From NCBI GenBank assembly GCA_025464875.1, contig JAODMV010000004.1, positions 1 through 36,736 on the forward strand: a stretch of DNA of 36,736 bases, written 5' to 3'. This document shows positions 9,652 to 17,302 of the stretch, one piece after another. The notes under the pieces were generated by a model, which was not told the origin of the DNA, ran no database searches, and worked only from the letters and a program-made list of their open reading frames with translations. Every line of letters begins with the position of its first letter. Within the stretch, counting starts at the first letter, position 1. Both the position numbers and the translations under genes were made by a program. This stretch comes from Arthrobacter sp. (lineage in GTDB: Bacteria; Actinomycetota; Actinomycetes; Actinomycetales; Micrococcaceae).

Positions 9652-10882
9652 GGGCGCCGCGCCCCCGGTGGTGGCGGCGGCCCTGTCCGCTGCCTTCATC
9701 ACGGCCCTGCGGCGGGCGGGGCTGTCCTGTTCCCCCGACCGGGCGGTCCGGCTCGCCGAAGCCCTCCACCTGGTCCCTCCGAGCGACGTTGAACCGCTCT
9801 ACTGGACGTCCCGGGTGGTGCTGGTGTCCACACGTGAGCAGCTCCCGGTGTTTGATGCCGTCTTCTCCGCCGTGTTCCGCGGCGGCTTCGATCCTGCCGC
9901 GCAGCTGCTCGGTGCGGGAGCGCCGGCGGCGGGCCTCGAAGAGGCCCATACCCGGCCTTCCCCCGGCGACAACCGCGCGACGCCGATCGAACAGCCCCGC
10001 CAGCGTTCCCATCCAGCCGTTGCCTCGGCCGGAGCGGAGGGCCCCCCGGGCCGCGATCCTTCCGAACGGGAAGCCATGCTGGCCGCGGCCTCAACTGACG
10101 AGCACCTGCACGAGATGTCCTTCGCGGCGCTTTCCTCCGAGGAAGTCCGCGACATCAGGAGCCTGGTGGCCCGGCTGCTGCTCGCGACGCCGGCGCGCTT
10201 GAGCCGACGCACCCGCAAGTCCGCCCACAGCAGCGCCCGGCTGGACATCCGGGCCACGGTCCGCGCGGCCCGGCGCTCCGGTTCCGACACCACCCGGCTG
10301 CTGTATGCCCGGCGTCGTGAGCAGCGGCGCAAACTGGTGCTGCTTTGCGACGTCTCCGGCTCGATGGAACCGTACGCGCGGGTCTTCGTCTCGCTGCTGC
10401 AGGGATCGGTGGCCTCTGCCGGGGCTGAGGCGTTCGTGTTCTCCACCCGCCTGACACGACTAACCCGGCAACTCTCGCTGCGCGACCCCGACGAGGCGCT
10501 GGCCCGTGCCGCCGCCACGGCCCCCGACTGGGCCGGGGGTACGCGGATCGCCGATAGCCTCCGCCGCTTCGTGGACGAACACGGCCGCCGCGGGCTCGCC
10601 CGAGGCGCGGTGGTTGTGATCTTCTCCGACGGCTGGGCCCAGGAGGATCCCGAGCAGGTCGGCGCCCAGATGGCGCGGCTGCGGAGGCTGGCGTACCGGG
10701 TTATCTGGGTGAATCCGCGCAAGGCGGCACCGGGCTACCAGCCGCTGGTGGGCGGAATGGCGGCCGCCCTGCCATACTGCGACGCCTTTGTCAGCGGCCA
10801 CAGCTACACGGCGTTGGTAGAGCTGGCAGCCGCAATCCGCGGCGACGGCCAGTCATCATTTGAGAGGCAAAGGACCAGCTAA
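9644..10882 (+). CDS. coxE: CoxE, VWA-domain protein for CO dehydrogenase maturation
   Basis: The C-terminal half is a VWA_CoxE domain with a complete MIDAS site: DVSGS (from Asp236), the GGTRI threonine and FSDGW. The N-terminal half is helical, with RRAGLSCSPDRAVRLAEAL and LYWTSRVVLVSTREQLPVFD. The two are joined by a Pro/Arg-rich linker and the helical SSEEVRDIRSLVARLLL. CoxE partners the CoxD ATPase, and its VWA domain is thought to present the apo-enzyme to it. I place the start at GTG 9644, which overlaps the coxD stop; the frame upstream of it is antisense-like sequence within coxD. The stop TAA shares one base with the coxG ATG. Confidence 0.9.
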   Translation: MAEGAAPPVVAAALSAAFITALRRAGLSCSPDRAVRLAEALHLVPPSDVEPLYWTSRVVLVSTREQLPVFDAVFSAVFRGGFDPAAQLLGAGAPAAGLEEAHTRPSPGDNRATPIEQPRQRSHPAVASAGAEGPPGRDPSEREAMLAAASTDEHLHEMSFAALSSEEVRDIRSLVARLLLATPARLSRRTRKSAHSSARLDIRATVRAARRSGSDTTRLLYARRREQRRKLVLLCDVSGSMEPYARVFVSLLQGSVASAGAEAFVFSTRLTRLTRQLSLRDPDEALARAAATAPDWAGGTRIADSLRRFVDEHGRRGLARGAVVVIFSDGWAQEDPEQVGAQMARLRRLAYRVIWVNPRKAAPGYQPLVGGMAAALPYCDAFVSGHSYTALVELAAAIRGDGQSSFERQRTS

Positions 10883-11673
10883 TGCACATTGACAGCACAT
10901 TCGAGGTAGTCGCCCCGATCGATCAGGTGTGGGACACGCTCACGGACTTTGAACGGGTGGCCGGCTGCGTCCCCGGCGCCAGGATCCTGAACAAACTCTC
11001 CGAGGATGCGTACCAGGTGGGCATGACGGTAAAGCTAGGCCCGGTAAACATGCAGTACAAGGGCCTGCTGAATGTCGTCGAGCGCAATGCCGCCGAACAC
11101 CGCGCGGTACTCAGCGGCAAGGCCCAGGAGACGCGCGGGCAGGGCACCGCGGAGGCAACCGTCACGCTGCTCCTAACAGAAGATGGCGGCCCTACGCGCG
11201 GGACCGTCACCGCCGACGTGGCACTCTCCGGAAAGGCCGCTGCCATGGGCAAGGCGGTTATTGGCAGCGTCACCGAGCAGATGATGTCCGTCTTCGCGAA
11301 GAATCTGCAGGCCATGCTGGCGGATCCGGCGAAGGAACCTGCCCTTGTTTCCGGATCCGCTTCGGAGACGAGTGCGGCGCCCGCGCCCGCGCCTGCGGAA
11401 GACTCGGTGGCCGGAGCGGTGGCCGGTTCCGCCCCGTTACAGACGTCGGAGCTCACGCGCCCCGTTCCGATGGCTGTCCCTCCGGCCATCAGCGCGGCGG
11501 CAGCGCCCGCGAGCGGCAGCCTGGACGCGTGGAACCTCGCCAAGGGCGTCGCCGCAGATCAGCTCTCGAGCCCCGGCAAGCTTTTCGGCGTCGTGGCCGT
11601 GGTGGCGTGCCTCGCCTACTGGGCCGGCCGGCGGTCGGCGTTCCGGATGCTCCGGCTTTGCGGCAGGCTCTGA
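10882..11673 (+). CDS. coxG: CoxG, SRPBCC-fold protein with C-terminal membrane anchor
   Basis: Residues 1-150 are a CoxG/SRPBCC domain (FEVVAPIDQVWDTLTDFERV, CVPGA, LGPVNMQYKG, AMGKAVIGSVTEQMM). An Ala/Pro-rich linker of about 65 residues follows. Near the C-terminus a single hydrophobic helix (LFGVVAVVACLAYWAG) is followed by the Arg-rich tail RRSAFRMLRLCGRL. In O. carboxidovorans CoxG helps attach CO dehydrogenase to the inner membrane. More recent mycobacterial work, recalled rather than checked, proposes that the domain carries menaquinone to the enzyme. The visible soluble cavity domain plus tether fits either role. ATG 10882 lies downstream of a GAGGCAAAGGA site in coxE. Confidence 0.9.
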   Translation: MHIDSTFEVVAPIDQVWDTLTDFERVAGCVPGARILNKLSEDAYQVGMTVKLGPVNMQYKGLLNVVERNAAEHRAVLSGKAQETRGQGTAEATVTLLLTEDGGPTRGTVTADVALSGKAAAMGKAVIGSVTEQMMSVFAKNLQAMLADPAKEPALVSGSASETSAAPAPAPAEDSVAGAVAGSAPLQTSELTRPVPMAVPPAISAAAAPASGSLDAWNLAKGVAADQLSSPGKLFGVVAVVACLAYWAGRRSAFRMLRLCGRL

Positions 11674-11682
11674 GGACCGCCC

Positions 11683-12810
11683 ATGCGTGATGTTCTGGAT
11701 GCCATGATGCCGGGCTGGCGGAGGGGCGACACCGCAGGGCTGGCCACTGTCGTGAGCACTTACAGTTCCGCCCCGAGGCTCCCGGGGGCGTCCATGCTGG
11801 TCACTGCCGCGGGCGAAGCTGTGGGGTCGGTTTCAGGCGGCTGCGTCGAGGGCGCCGTCTATGAGCTCGCCACACAGGTCAGGGAGGAGGGAAAGGCGGT
11901 CCTCGTGCGCTACGGGATCAGCGACGACGATGCGTACGCCGTCGGCCTGACCTGCGGCGGGATCATCGACATCTTCGTGGAGCCGGTCTCGCCGGAGAGC
12001 TTTGCCGAACTCGACGACGTCGGACAGGACATCGCGGCCGGGCGGCGGGTGGGGGTCGCAACGGTGATCGAGCACGCGGACAGCAGCCGGCTGGGCCGAC
12101 ACCTCGTCGTTAGGCCGGACGGTTTCGACGGCGACCTCGGCTCCGAGCGGTCCAACTGTGCTGTCGGCGATGACACCCAGGGCCTCCTCGCCGCCGGGCA
12201 GACCGGTATCCTCAGCTACGGCCTCGACGGCGAACGGCTCGACACCGGCATGCGGGTCTTCTTCGCAAGCTACGCGCCGCCGCCGCGGATGCTCGTCTTC
12301 GGAGCCATCGACTTCGCCGCCGCGCTGGCCCGGCTGGGATCCTTCCTCGGATACCGCGTCACTGTCTGCGACGCCCGTGCCATCTTCGCCACTCCCGCCA
12401 GGTTCCCGGACGCGGCGGAAGTCGTCAACGCGTGGCCGCACCGCTATCTGGCCGAGCAGCTTTCCAAGCGCCTGGTGGATGAACGGACCGTCCTCTGTGT
12501 CCTTACACATGACCCGAAATTCGATATCCCGCTGCTGGAAGTGGCCCTGAGCGGCAGCCCGGTCGCTTTCATCGGCGCCATGGGCTCCCGGCGGACCCAT
12601 GCGGACAGGATTGCCCGGCTGCGCCACGCGGGCCTGGGCGAGGCCGAGTTGTCCAGGCTCCACAGCCCGGTGGGACTGGACCTCGGCGCACGCACCCCCG
12701 AGGAGACGGCAGTCTCCATCGCGGCCGAGTTCATCGCCAGGCAGTGGAACGGCACCGGCGTGCCGTTGCGGCAACTTGGCGAGCGGATCCACCACGAGGA
12801 GCCACGCTGA
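11683..12810 (+). CDS. coxF: CoxF, full-length XdhC/CoxI-family maturation protein
   Basis: The N-domain shows ATVVSTYSSAPRLPGASMLV and SGGCVEGAVYE (Cys54). It is followed by LTCGGIIDIFVEP. The C-terminal Rossmann domain starts near RMLVFGAIDFAAALARLG and ends with AFIGAMGSRRTHADR and LDLGARTPEETAVSIAAEF. This is the standard two-domain XdhC layout (375 aa), distinct from the YHS-bearing paralogue four genes upstream. CoxF is implicated in completing the bimetallic cluster in O. carboxidovorans, possibly at the copper step. The gene begins 9 bases after coxG, with GAGGA before the ATG, and its stop abuts the DUF5134 gene. Confidence 0.9.
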   Translation: MRDVLDAMMPGWRRGDTAGLATVVSTYSSAPRLPGASMLVTAAGEAVGSVSGGCVEGAVYELATQVREEGKAVLVRYGISDDDAYAVGLTCGGIIDIFVEPVSPESFAELDDVGQDIAAGRRVGVATVIEHADSSRLGRHLVVRPDGFDGDLGSERSNCAVGDDTQGLLAAGQTGILSYGLDGERLDTGMRVFFASYAPPPRMLVFGAIDFAAALARLGSFLGYRVTVCDARAIFATPARFPDAAEVVNAWPHRYLAEQLSKRLVDERTVLCVLTHDPKFDIPLLEVALSGSPVAFIGAMGSRRTHADRIARLRHAGLGEAELSRLHSPVGLDLGARTPEETAVSIAAEFIARQWNGTGVPLRQLGERIHHEEPR

Positions 12811-13550
12811 TTGCCGACGGCGCCCTGCGCTGGGCAATGACAGCCGTGCTGCTGGCAGCGACCCTGTACTCGGGCTTCCGGGCCAGCAGGAAATCGGCGC
12901 TGGCCAACCGGGTCGACCATGGCCTCCATGCCGTGATGATGGCGGCCATGGTCCTCATGCTGGCGCCCGGCGTACAGTGGGCCGTGCTGCCCCAGATTCT
13001 CGTTTTCGTCCTGGCCGCTGGATGGTTTCTCATCCAGGCCGCGTCCCTGCCGGCAATCCATGGAGCCGGCACCGGACTCGCCGGCCGCGGAAAGCCTCTC
13101 TACGACGCACTCGTCATGGCGGCCATGGCGTACATGCTGGCCGCGATGGCCTTCCACGGGACCCGCGAAGCGGGTGCGGGCACGGACGTTGCCGTGATCC
13201 TGGGCCAGTCATCACATCACCGCGGGGATGCGGCCGCAGGGCAGCCACTGGCCCGGCCACTGCAGGACTGGGGCGGTCAGCCGGCTCTTCTCCTGGCCGT
13301 GGCGTTCTCAGTGGCCGGAGCCCTCTGGGCAGTGCGCATGCTCCGGCAGCTTCGAGACGAGGCCAAGGCGCAGCCGGCCCGCCCCGGTCAGGGCCCTTCC
13401 GGACGCCGTCTCACCGTTCACCACCGCTCCGGACGCCGTCTTCCGGCGGGCAATTCTCCGGGACAAGGTTCTCTGCGAATTTGCGACACCGTCCTTGAGC
13501 TCGTGGGCGCGGCTTCGATGGCCGTCATGTTCGCGGCGTTGGTGCCCTGA
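12810..13550 (+). CDS. DUF5134 six-helix membrane protein with His/Met ladders, end of cox operon
   Basis: About six hydrophobic segments are visible, beginning with MTAVLLAATLYSGFRA and ending ELVGAASMAVMFAALVP. Two helices carry regularly spaced metal-type ligands: His37, His40, Met43/44, Met47, Met50; and Met103, Met106, Met109, Met113, His116 (numbered from 12810). A loop contains SSHHRGD. Spacing of 3-4 places these side chains on one face of each helix. The start is unclear. GAGGAG sits correctly for a rare ATT at 12810, ATG 12837 lacks a site and would clip the first helix, and ATG 12744 would overlap coxF by 67 bases. The family function is unknown. Copper transfer for the Mo-Cu site is my inference from ligands and position. 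Confidence 0.75.
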   Translation: MADGALRWAMTAVLLAATLYSGFRASRKSALANRVDHGLHAVMMAAMVLMLAPGVQWAVLPQILVFVLAAGWFLIQAASLPAIHGAGTGLAGRGKPLYDALVMAAMAYMLAAMAFHGTREAGAGTDVAVILGQSSHHRGDAAAGQPLARPLQDWGGQPALLLAVAFSVAGALWAVRMLRQLRDEAKAQPARPGQGPSGRRLTVHHRSGRRLPAGNSPGQGSLRICDTVLELVGAASMAVMFAALVP

Positions 13551-13592
13551 CCGTCGTCCCGCACCGCCAAACGTCGGGCGTAAGCTCGTGGG

Positions 13593-14213
13593 ATGGCGAG
13601 ATACTTCGATGTGCACCCCGACAACCCCCAGCCGCGCTCCATCAACCAAGTCATGGATATCGTGCGGGCGGGCGGCCTGATCGCCTATCCGACCGACTCC
13701 TGTTACGCACTCGGCGCGCAACTGGGGAACAGGGACGCGCTGGACCGCATCCGCGGGATCCGCCACCTCGACGACAAGCACCACTTCACGCTGGTCTGTA
13801 AGGACTTCGCGCAGCTGGGGCAGTTCGTGCAGATCGACAATGATGTGTTCCGCAGCATCAAGTCCGTCACGCCCGGCAGCTACACCTTCATCCTGCCCGC
13901 GACCAAAGAGGTACCCAAGCGCCTGCTGCACCCGAAAAAGAAGACCGTCGGGGTACGCATCCCGGACAACCCTGTGGTCCAGGCGCTGCTGGCCGAGCTG
14001 GGCGAACCATTGCTGTCCAGCACGCTGCTGCTCCCCGACGAGGAGGAACCGCTGACTCAGGGCTGGGAAATCAAGGAACGGCTCGACCACGTTCTGGACG
14101 CCGTGATCGACTCCGGCGACTGCGGGTCCGAGCCGACCACGGTCATCGACTTTTCCAGCGGGGTTGCAGAGATCGTCCGACGCGGGACGGGTGACCCGTC
14201 CCGGTTCGAATAG
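13593..14213 (+). CDS. Sua5/YciO/YrdC-family protein (YciO-like)
   Basis: Residues 14-195 form a YrdC domain: INQVMDIVRAGGLIAYPTDS, LDRIRGIRHLDDKHHFTLVCKD, PGSYTFILPAT and VGVRIPDNPVVQALL. The pattern and 206-aa length match YciO rather than TsaC/Sua5. YrdC-domain enzymes make L-threonylcarbamoyladenylate for the t6A modification of tRNA. YciO is a close paralogue whose contribution is less certain, so the exact activity should not be assumed. The ATG has only a weak GTGGG upstream. It ends two bases before the stop of a convergent small membrane protein gene. Confidence 0.85.
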   Translation: MARYFDVHPDNPQPRSINQVMDIVRAGGLIAYPTDSCYALGAQLGNRDALDRIRGIRHLDDKHHFTLVCKDFAQLGQFVQIDNDVFRSIKSVTPGSYTFILPATKEVPKRLLHPKKKTVGVRIPDNPVVQALLAELGEPLLSSTLLLPDEEEPLTQGWEIKERLDHVLDAVIDSGDCGSEPTTVIDFSSGVAEIVRRGTGDPSRFE

Positions 14214-14215
14214 GA

Positions 14216-14497
14216 CTAGGTGGCTACCGTTCCGGAAGGCGGCGCCGCCTGGCGCGGCCGCCGGTTCCAGAGCCACCGGCGGATGAGGTCAATGGCAGCC
14301 AGCAGCCCTGCGAGGGGCGAAAGGACTGCAGCCGCGTAGACGAACAGCAACCAGGTCAGAGTGGCCACCGGCGTCTGGTTGGTGCTCAACAGGGACAGCC
14401 CGCCGAACAGTCCCAAGGTCCAGAAAAGGACCACTGCGAACAGTACCGTCGCCGCGGGGAAATATTCGTTCTTCACGACCGAAACCAAGGTTTTCAT
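14216..14497 (-). CDS. Small two-helix membrane protein of unknown function (93 aa)
   Basis: After a short MKTLVSVVKNEYF N-terminus come two hydrophobic helices (PAATVLFAVVLFWTLGLFGG and TLTWLLFVYAAAVLSPLAG). A basic C-terminus contains RRWLWNRRPRQ. It has no cleavable signal and should sit in the cytoplasmic membrane with the positive tail inside. A clear GAGGAGGG lies just before the ATG, which makes translation convincing. I do not recognise the family. It converges with the YciO-like gene. Confidence 0.65.
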   Translation of the reverse strand: MKTLVSVVKNEYFPAATVLFAVVLFWTLGLFGGLSLLSTNQTPVATLTWLLFVYAAAVLSPLAGLLAAIDLIRRWLWNRRPRQAAPPSGTVAT

Positions 14498-14805
14498 AGA
14501 CCCTCCTCATGCCTGGCGGTGGAGAAAGTCCGCCGGAGTCATTCCCAGTATGGGGCCAGCGGCCGCCGGATTCTCGGAGAATCCCGGCCGGGTGATGAAG
14601 CTAACTCGCACGGGGTCCGCCCAACTATTTCCAGCGGGGCCACGCACGACGAAGCGAACGTATGTTCGAATGATAGATGGGCGCTGCAGACAGCGTCCGC
14701 GCCGCCCTCTACGTCCGCCGGCCCCGCGGATTCCTGGAGAAACATGCGTAGCAGTCCGCGCGGAATGCGGCGGGCGCGGCCAAGGCTGCCGGAGGCGGTG
14801 TGCTG
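14498..14805. other. Non-coding gap with no recognised element
   Basis: This 308-base stretch lies between the small membrane protein gene and the 3' end of the SARP regulator, both on the minus strand. Apart from the GAGGAGGG ribosome-binding site at its left edge I see no convincing frame, hairpin with T-tract, repeat or RNA gene. It should contain the promoter of the small membrane protein. Confidence 0.4.
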
Positions 14806-15816
14806 TCAGACGGCGGCCCGGACCCTCTGCAGGAATGAATCAACGACCCGCCCGGCGTTCTCGTGCATGCGCCTGGATTCTGCCGCGGGCAGTTGCCGGC
14901 CCTTGGGCCCGTTCAACCGCTCTCCCAGGTACAGCAGTGCTGCCAAGACCTCGGACAGCTCGGTGTTGCCTTCGGCGCGCTTGCGCAGGAGTCGCAGGTG
15001 CGCCTCCTGAAGGGCCGGGCCGGGCGCACAGCCCAGGTCCCGGTCGAAGAGCCGGCGGCATCGGTCGTACGCGGACAGACCCTCGACCGGCAGGCCTGCT
15101 TGTTCGTACCCGGTCACCAGTACGGTCCATGCCTTTTCGTTGAGGGGCTCGGAGCGGATGGCTGCCTGTGCCAGGCTGACGGCGACCTCGGGCTTGTCCA
15201 GCAAAGCTGCGGTCTCTGCGGCGAAAATCTGCGCAGCCACCTTTTCCGCAGCTTGGCGTGTCCGAGCCTCCTCAGCCCAGTCGGCGGCGAGTTCGGACCC
15301 GAGAAGCGGCTCGGCGGAGATGGCCAACGCCTGGAGCAGCAGCTCATGGGCTTCAGCGGGCGTCGCCTCGGCGGCGGCGCGGACCAGCCGGCGGAAATTT
15401 GCAAGGTCAAGATCCACAAGCTGCGGATCCAGGACGTAGCCGCTGTTCGCAGTGCGGAGCGGGCCGGTCTTGGTCTGGCCGGGCTGGATCGCCCGGCGGA
15501 TGCCGCTGACGTAGCTCTCAAGCGTGGCAACGGCGCCGTCGCTGGCATCTGGACCCCACAGGATTTCGATCAGCCGGGTCTTGGAAACGGGCGTTCCCAG
15601 ATTCAGCAGAAGTATTTCCAGGATGTGCCGTGGCTTGCAGCCGCCCATGTCCGCGGCTGTGAGTGCGACACCGTCCCGGCGCACTCCGAAAGTTCCGAAA
15701 AGGCGAACCGATATCGACGGTGTAGGTCCGTTCAGTTTCTCCACGATGTTCTCCGATTTCCCCAGATAAACGAACTCAATCGCATTTGTGAGAGGCCGGA
15801 TTGCCTGCGGAACCAT
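14806..15816 (-). CDS. SARP-type transcriptional regulator (OmpR-like wHTH plus BTAD)
   Basis: From ATG 15816 the protein has 336 residues. An OmpR-type winged helix covers about 36-130 (ISVRLFGTFGVRRDGV, SKTRLIEILWG, TLESYVSGIRRAIQ, NSGYVL). A bacterial transcriptional activation (BTAD) domain of TPR-like helices follows at about 132-285, including AWTVLVTGYEQAGLPVEGL, YDRCRRLFDRDLGCAPGPAL. This is the short SARP layout without an AfsR ATPase domain, and such proteins usually activate a specific gene set. The start is uncertain: the frame is open for another 100 residues, but that part is low complexity and lacks homology features. A SARP normally sits next to its target, and here no biosynthetic cluster is visible. 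Confidence 0.8.
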   Translation of the reverse strand: MVPQAIRPLTNAIEFVYLGKSENIVEKLNGPTPSISVRLFGTFGVRRDGVALTAADMGGCKPRHILEILLLNLGTPVSKTRLIEILWGPDASDGAVATLESYVSGIRRAIQPGQTKTGPLRTANSGYVLDPQLVDLDLANFRRLVRAAAEATPAEAHELLLQALAISAEPLLGSELAADWAEEARTRQAAEKVAAQIFAAETAALLDKPEVAVSLAQAAIRSEPLNEKAWTVLVTGYEQAGLPVEGLSAYDRCRRLFDRDLGCAPGPALQEAHLRLLRKRAEGNTELSEVLAALLYLGERLNGPKGRQLPAAESRRMHENAGRVVDSFLQRVRAAV

Positions 15817-16133
15817 GCGGTGGACGCCCTGTTCCTCCGACTTCCAATCACACCGTGACACGCCAGGCATGGCCCAACAAGCCGTGCAACTACCCGATCT
15901 TCCACCCGGTAAAAGACGGGTACCGGTGCCAGTACCGCCGAGTACGGCCGACGACCGGTTGGCAGGTGGCTCGACGCGCGGGGCAGGTAATTTTCGCTGC
16001 GAAAGTCGTGCGTCCTCAAGTATTCGCCGAAGCCGTCCCGCACGGGAAAAAGTTGGCTTGCCACGGCCAAATCCGGCGTTCCGCCCAGCGATCGGGGTTG
16101 GCCTACGGAGCGACAACGTGCGAGCGGCGGCCC
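15817..16133. other. Upstream region of the SARP gene, with repeated GTACCG motifs
   Basis: This 317-base gap between the SARP start and the stop of the HtrA-like protease is somewhat less GC-rich than its surroundings. No frame in it looks coding. It holds the promoter of the SARP gene and three spaced copies of a GTACCG-like word (15920, 15932, 15942). I see no clear terminator for the protease gene. Confidence 0.4.
15920..15947 (-). promoter_or_regulatory. Possible SARP-binding direct repeats
   Basis: GTACCG occurs at 15920-15925 and 15932-15937, and GTACGG at 15942-15947 (starts 12 and 10 bases apart). They lie 105-130 bases upstream of the SARP start codon. SARPs typically bind short direct repeats spaced about one helical turn next to the -35 region, so autoregulation is possible. 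The match is by spacing only. Confidence 0.3.
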
Positions 16134-17120
16134 CTACGTCTTGTCGGTCATCTCCTGGGGTACCGCCACCAAGTGAAGTTCCACGCCGTCTCGGAGCACG
16201 GCAAGGTCCAGTGGCGCGCCGATGGCTTCGGCAAAGAGCAGCCTCTGCAGGCTCTCGGCGTTGGAAAGGGATTTTTGTCCAGCGCTCAGGAGGACGTCGC
16301 CGGCGCGGAGCCCCCCATGTTCGGCAGGCGATCCTGCGAGGACCTCGACGACGAGCAGCCCCTCCCTGCGTCCCGCCCGGACCACCGTGCTGGCCGGCAG
16401 CTGGACGGGGGTGTTCACGAGGCCTAGATAGGCGCGCCGGACGCGCCCGTCCTTGAGCAGCGAGGCGATGATCCGTCGGGAGGTGGCGTTGACAGGAACA
16501 GCCAGACCCAGCCCTGCCCCGGCCACGGCAGTGTTGATGCCTACAATCCGGCAGCGGGCGTCCGCGAGCGCGCCTCCGGAGCTGCCCGCGTTGAGGGCGG
16601 CGTCGGTCTGGATAACGTCCTCGATCATGCGCCGGTTGCGCCCGGACCAGACAGGGATGGACCGGCCCAGGCCGCTGACGACGCCGGCCGTCACCGAGCC
16701 CGCCAGCCCCAAGGGGTTGCCGACAGCGATCACAAGCTGCCCGACCCTGAGCGATTCGGCGTCACCGAATTCCGCGGGCGCCGCAGTAGGGGCCCTGCCG
16801 TGGACAACGGCGAGGTCGGAGAGGGGATCAGCGCCGACCACCTCTACTGCGGTCCTGGTGCCATCGGCAAAGATCGCGTGGCCGGCCTCGGTGCCGCCCA
16901 CCACATGGGCGTTGGTGACGAGGTAGCCGTCGGAGGTGAACAGGACCGCAGATCCCGCCCCCACCCTGAACCTGCCGTTGCGTCCGTTGCCCGTCATCTC
17001 GATCGCGGCGACGTGAGGCGTAACCGCTTCGGCGACGCGGACAACCGTTGCGGAATAAGAGTCCAGCGGGTCCTCGGACGCGTCAGACCCCGACGCCCTG
17101 CTGATCAGCGTTGCCACCAT
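16134..17120 (-). CDS. HtrA/DegP-like S1C serine protease with one PDZ domain, no visible signal peptide
   Basis: The trypsin-like domain has a full catalytic triad: His72 in TNAHVVGG, Asp102 in DPLSDLAVV and Ser181 in NAGSSGGAL. A single PDZ domain occupies about 235-320 (YLGL, GLLVVEVLAGSPAEHGGLRAGDVLLSAGQKSL). HtrA proteases degrade or refold damaged proteins, usually outside the membrane. Here the N-terminus (MVATLISRASGSDASEDPLDS) has neither a signal peptide nor a transmembrane helix, so the enzyme appears cytoplasmic unless the start is wrong. The start is well supported by AGGAGGTGC directly before ATG 17120. It is divergent from the HtaA-domain gene. Confidence 0.88.
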   Translation of the reverse strand: MVATLISRASGSDASEDPLDSYSATVVRVAEAVTPHVAAIEMTGNGRNGRFRVGAGSAVLFTSDGYLVTNAHVVGGTEAGHAIFADGTRTAVEVVGADPLSDLAVVHGRAPTAAPAEFGDAESLRVGQLVIAVGNPLGLAGSVTAGVVSGLGRSIPVWSGRNRRMIEDVIQTDAALNAGSSGGALADARCRIVGINTAVAGAGLGLAVPVNATSRRIIASLLKDGRVRRAYLGLVNTPVQLPASTVVRAGRREGLLVVEVLAGSPAEHGGLRAGDVLLSAGQKSLSNAESLQRLLFAEAIGAPLDLAVLRDGVELHLVAVPQEMTDKT

Positions 17121-17234
17121 GCACCTCCTGCGAACCGGTACCTATCCAAGTGAACCACCGGCAACGGGGCGGTAGTCCTGGACCCTCCTACGCCGTCAGA
17201 GAAACACGCCGGAGGACCGGCATCGCGGAAACAG

Positions 17235-17264
17235 TTCAACGCGCCGGCAATCCGCCACTAGGCT
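17235..17264 (+). promoter_or_regulatory. Candidate promoter of the HtaA-domain gene
   Basis: TTCAAC at 17235-17240 and TAGGCT at 17259-17264 are separated by 18 bases and resemble a housekeeping promoter. The AGGAG ribosome-binding site follows at 17291. This rests on sequence match alone. Confidence 0.35.
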
Positions 17265-17302
17265 CGGGAGGAGACCAGCCCATCAGCCACAGGAGAACCC
17301 AC

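Noticed and set aside
13398-13441. Direct repeat TCCGGACGCCGTCT, two copies 30 bases apart
   Set aside because: It lies inside the DUF5134 gene and keeps frame, giving a repeated SGRRL peptide. Only two copies are present, so it is a small in-frame duplication at most and not a CRISPR or regulatory array.
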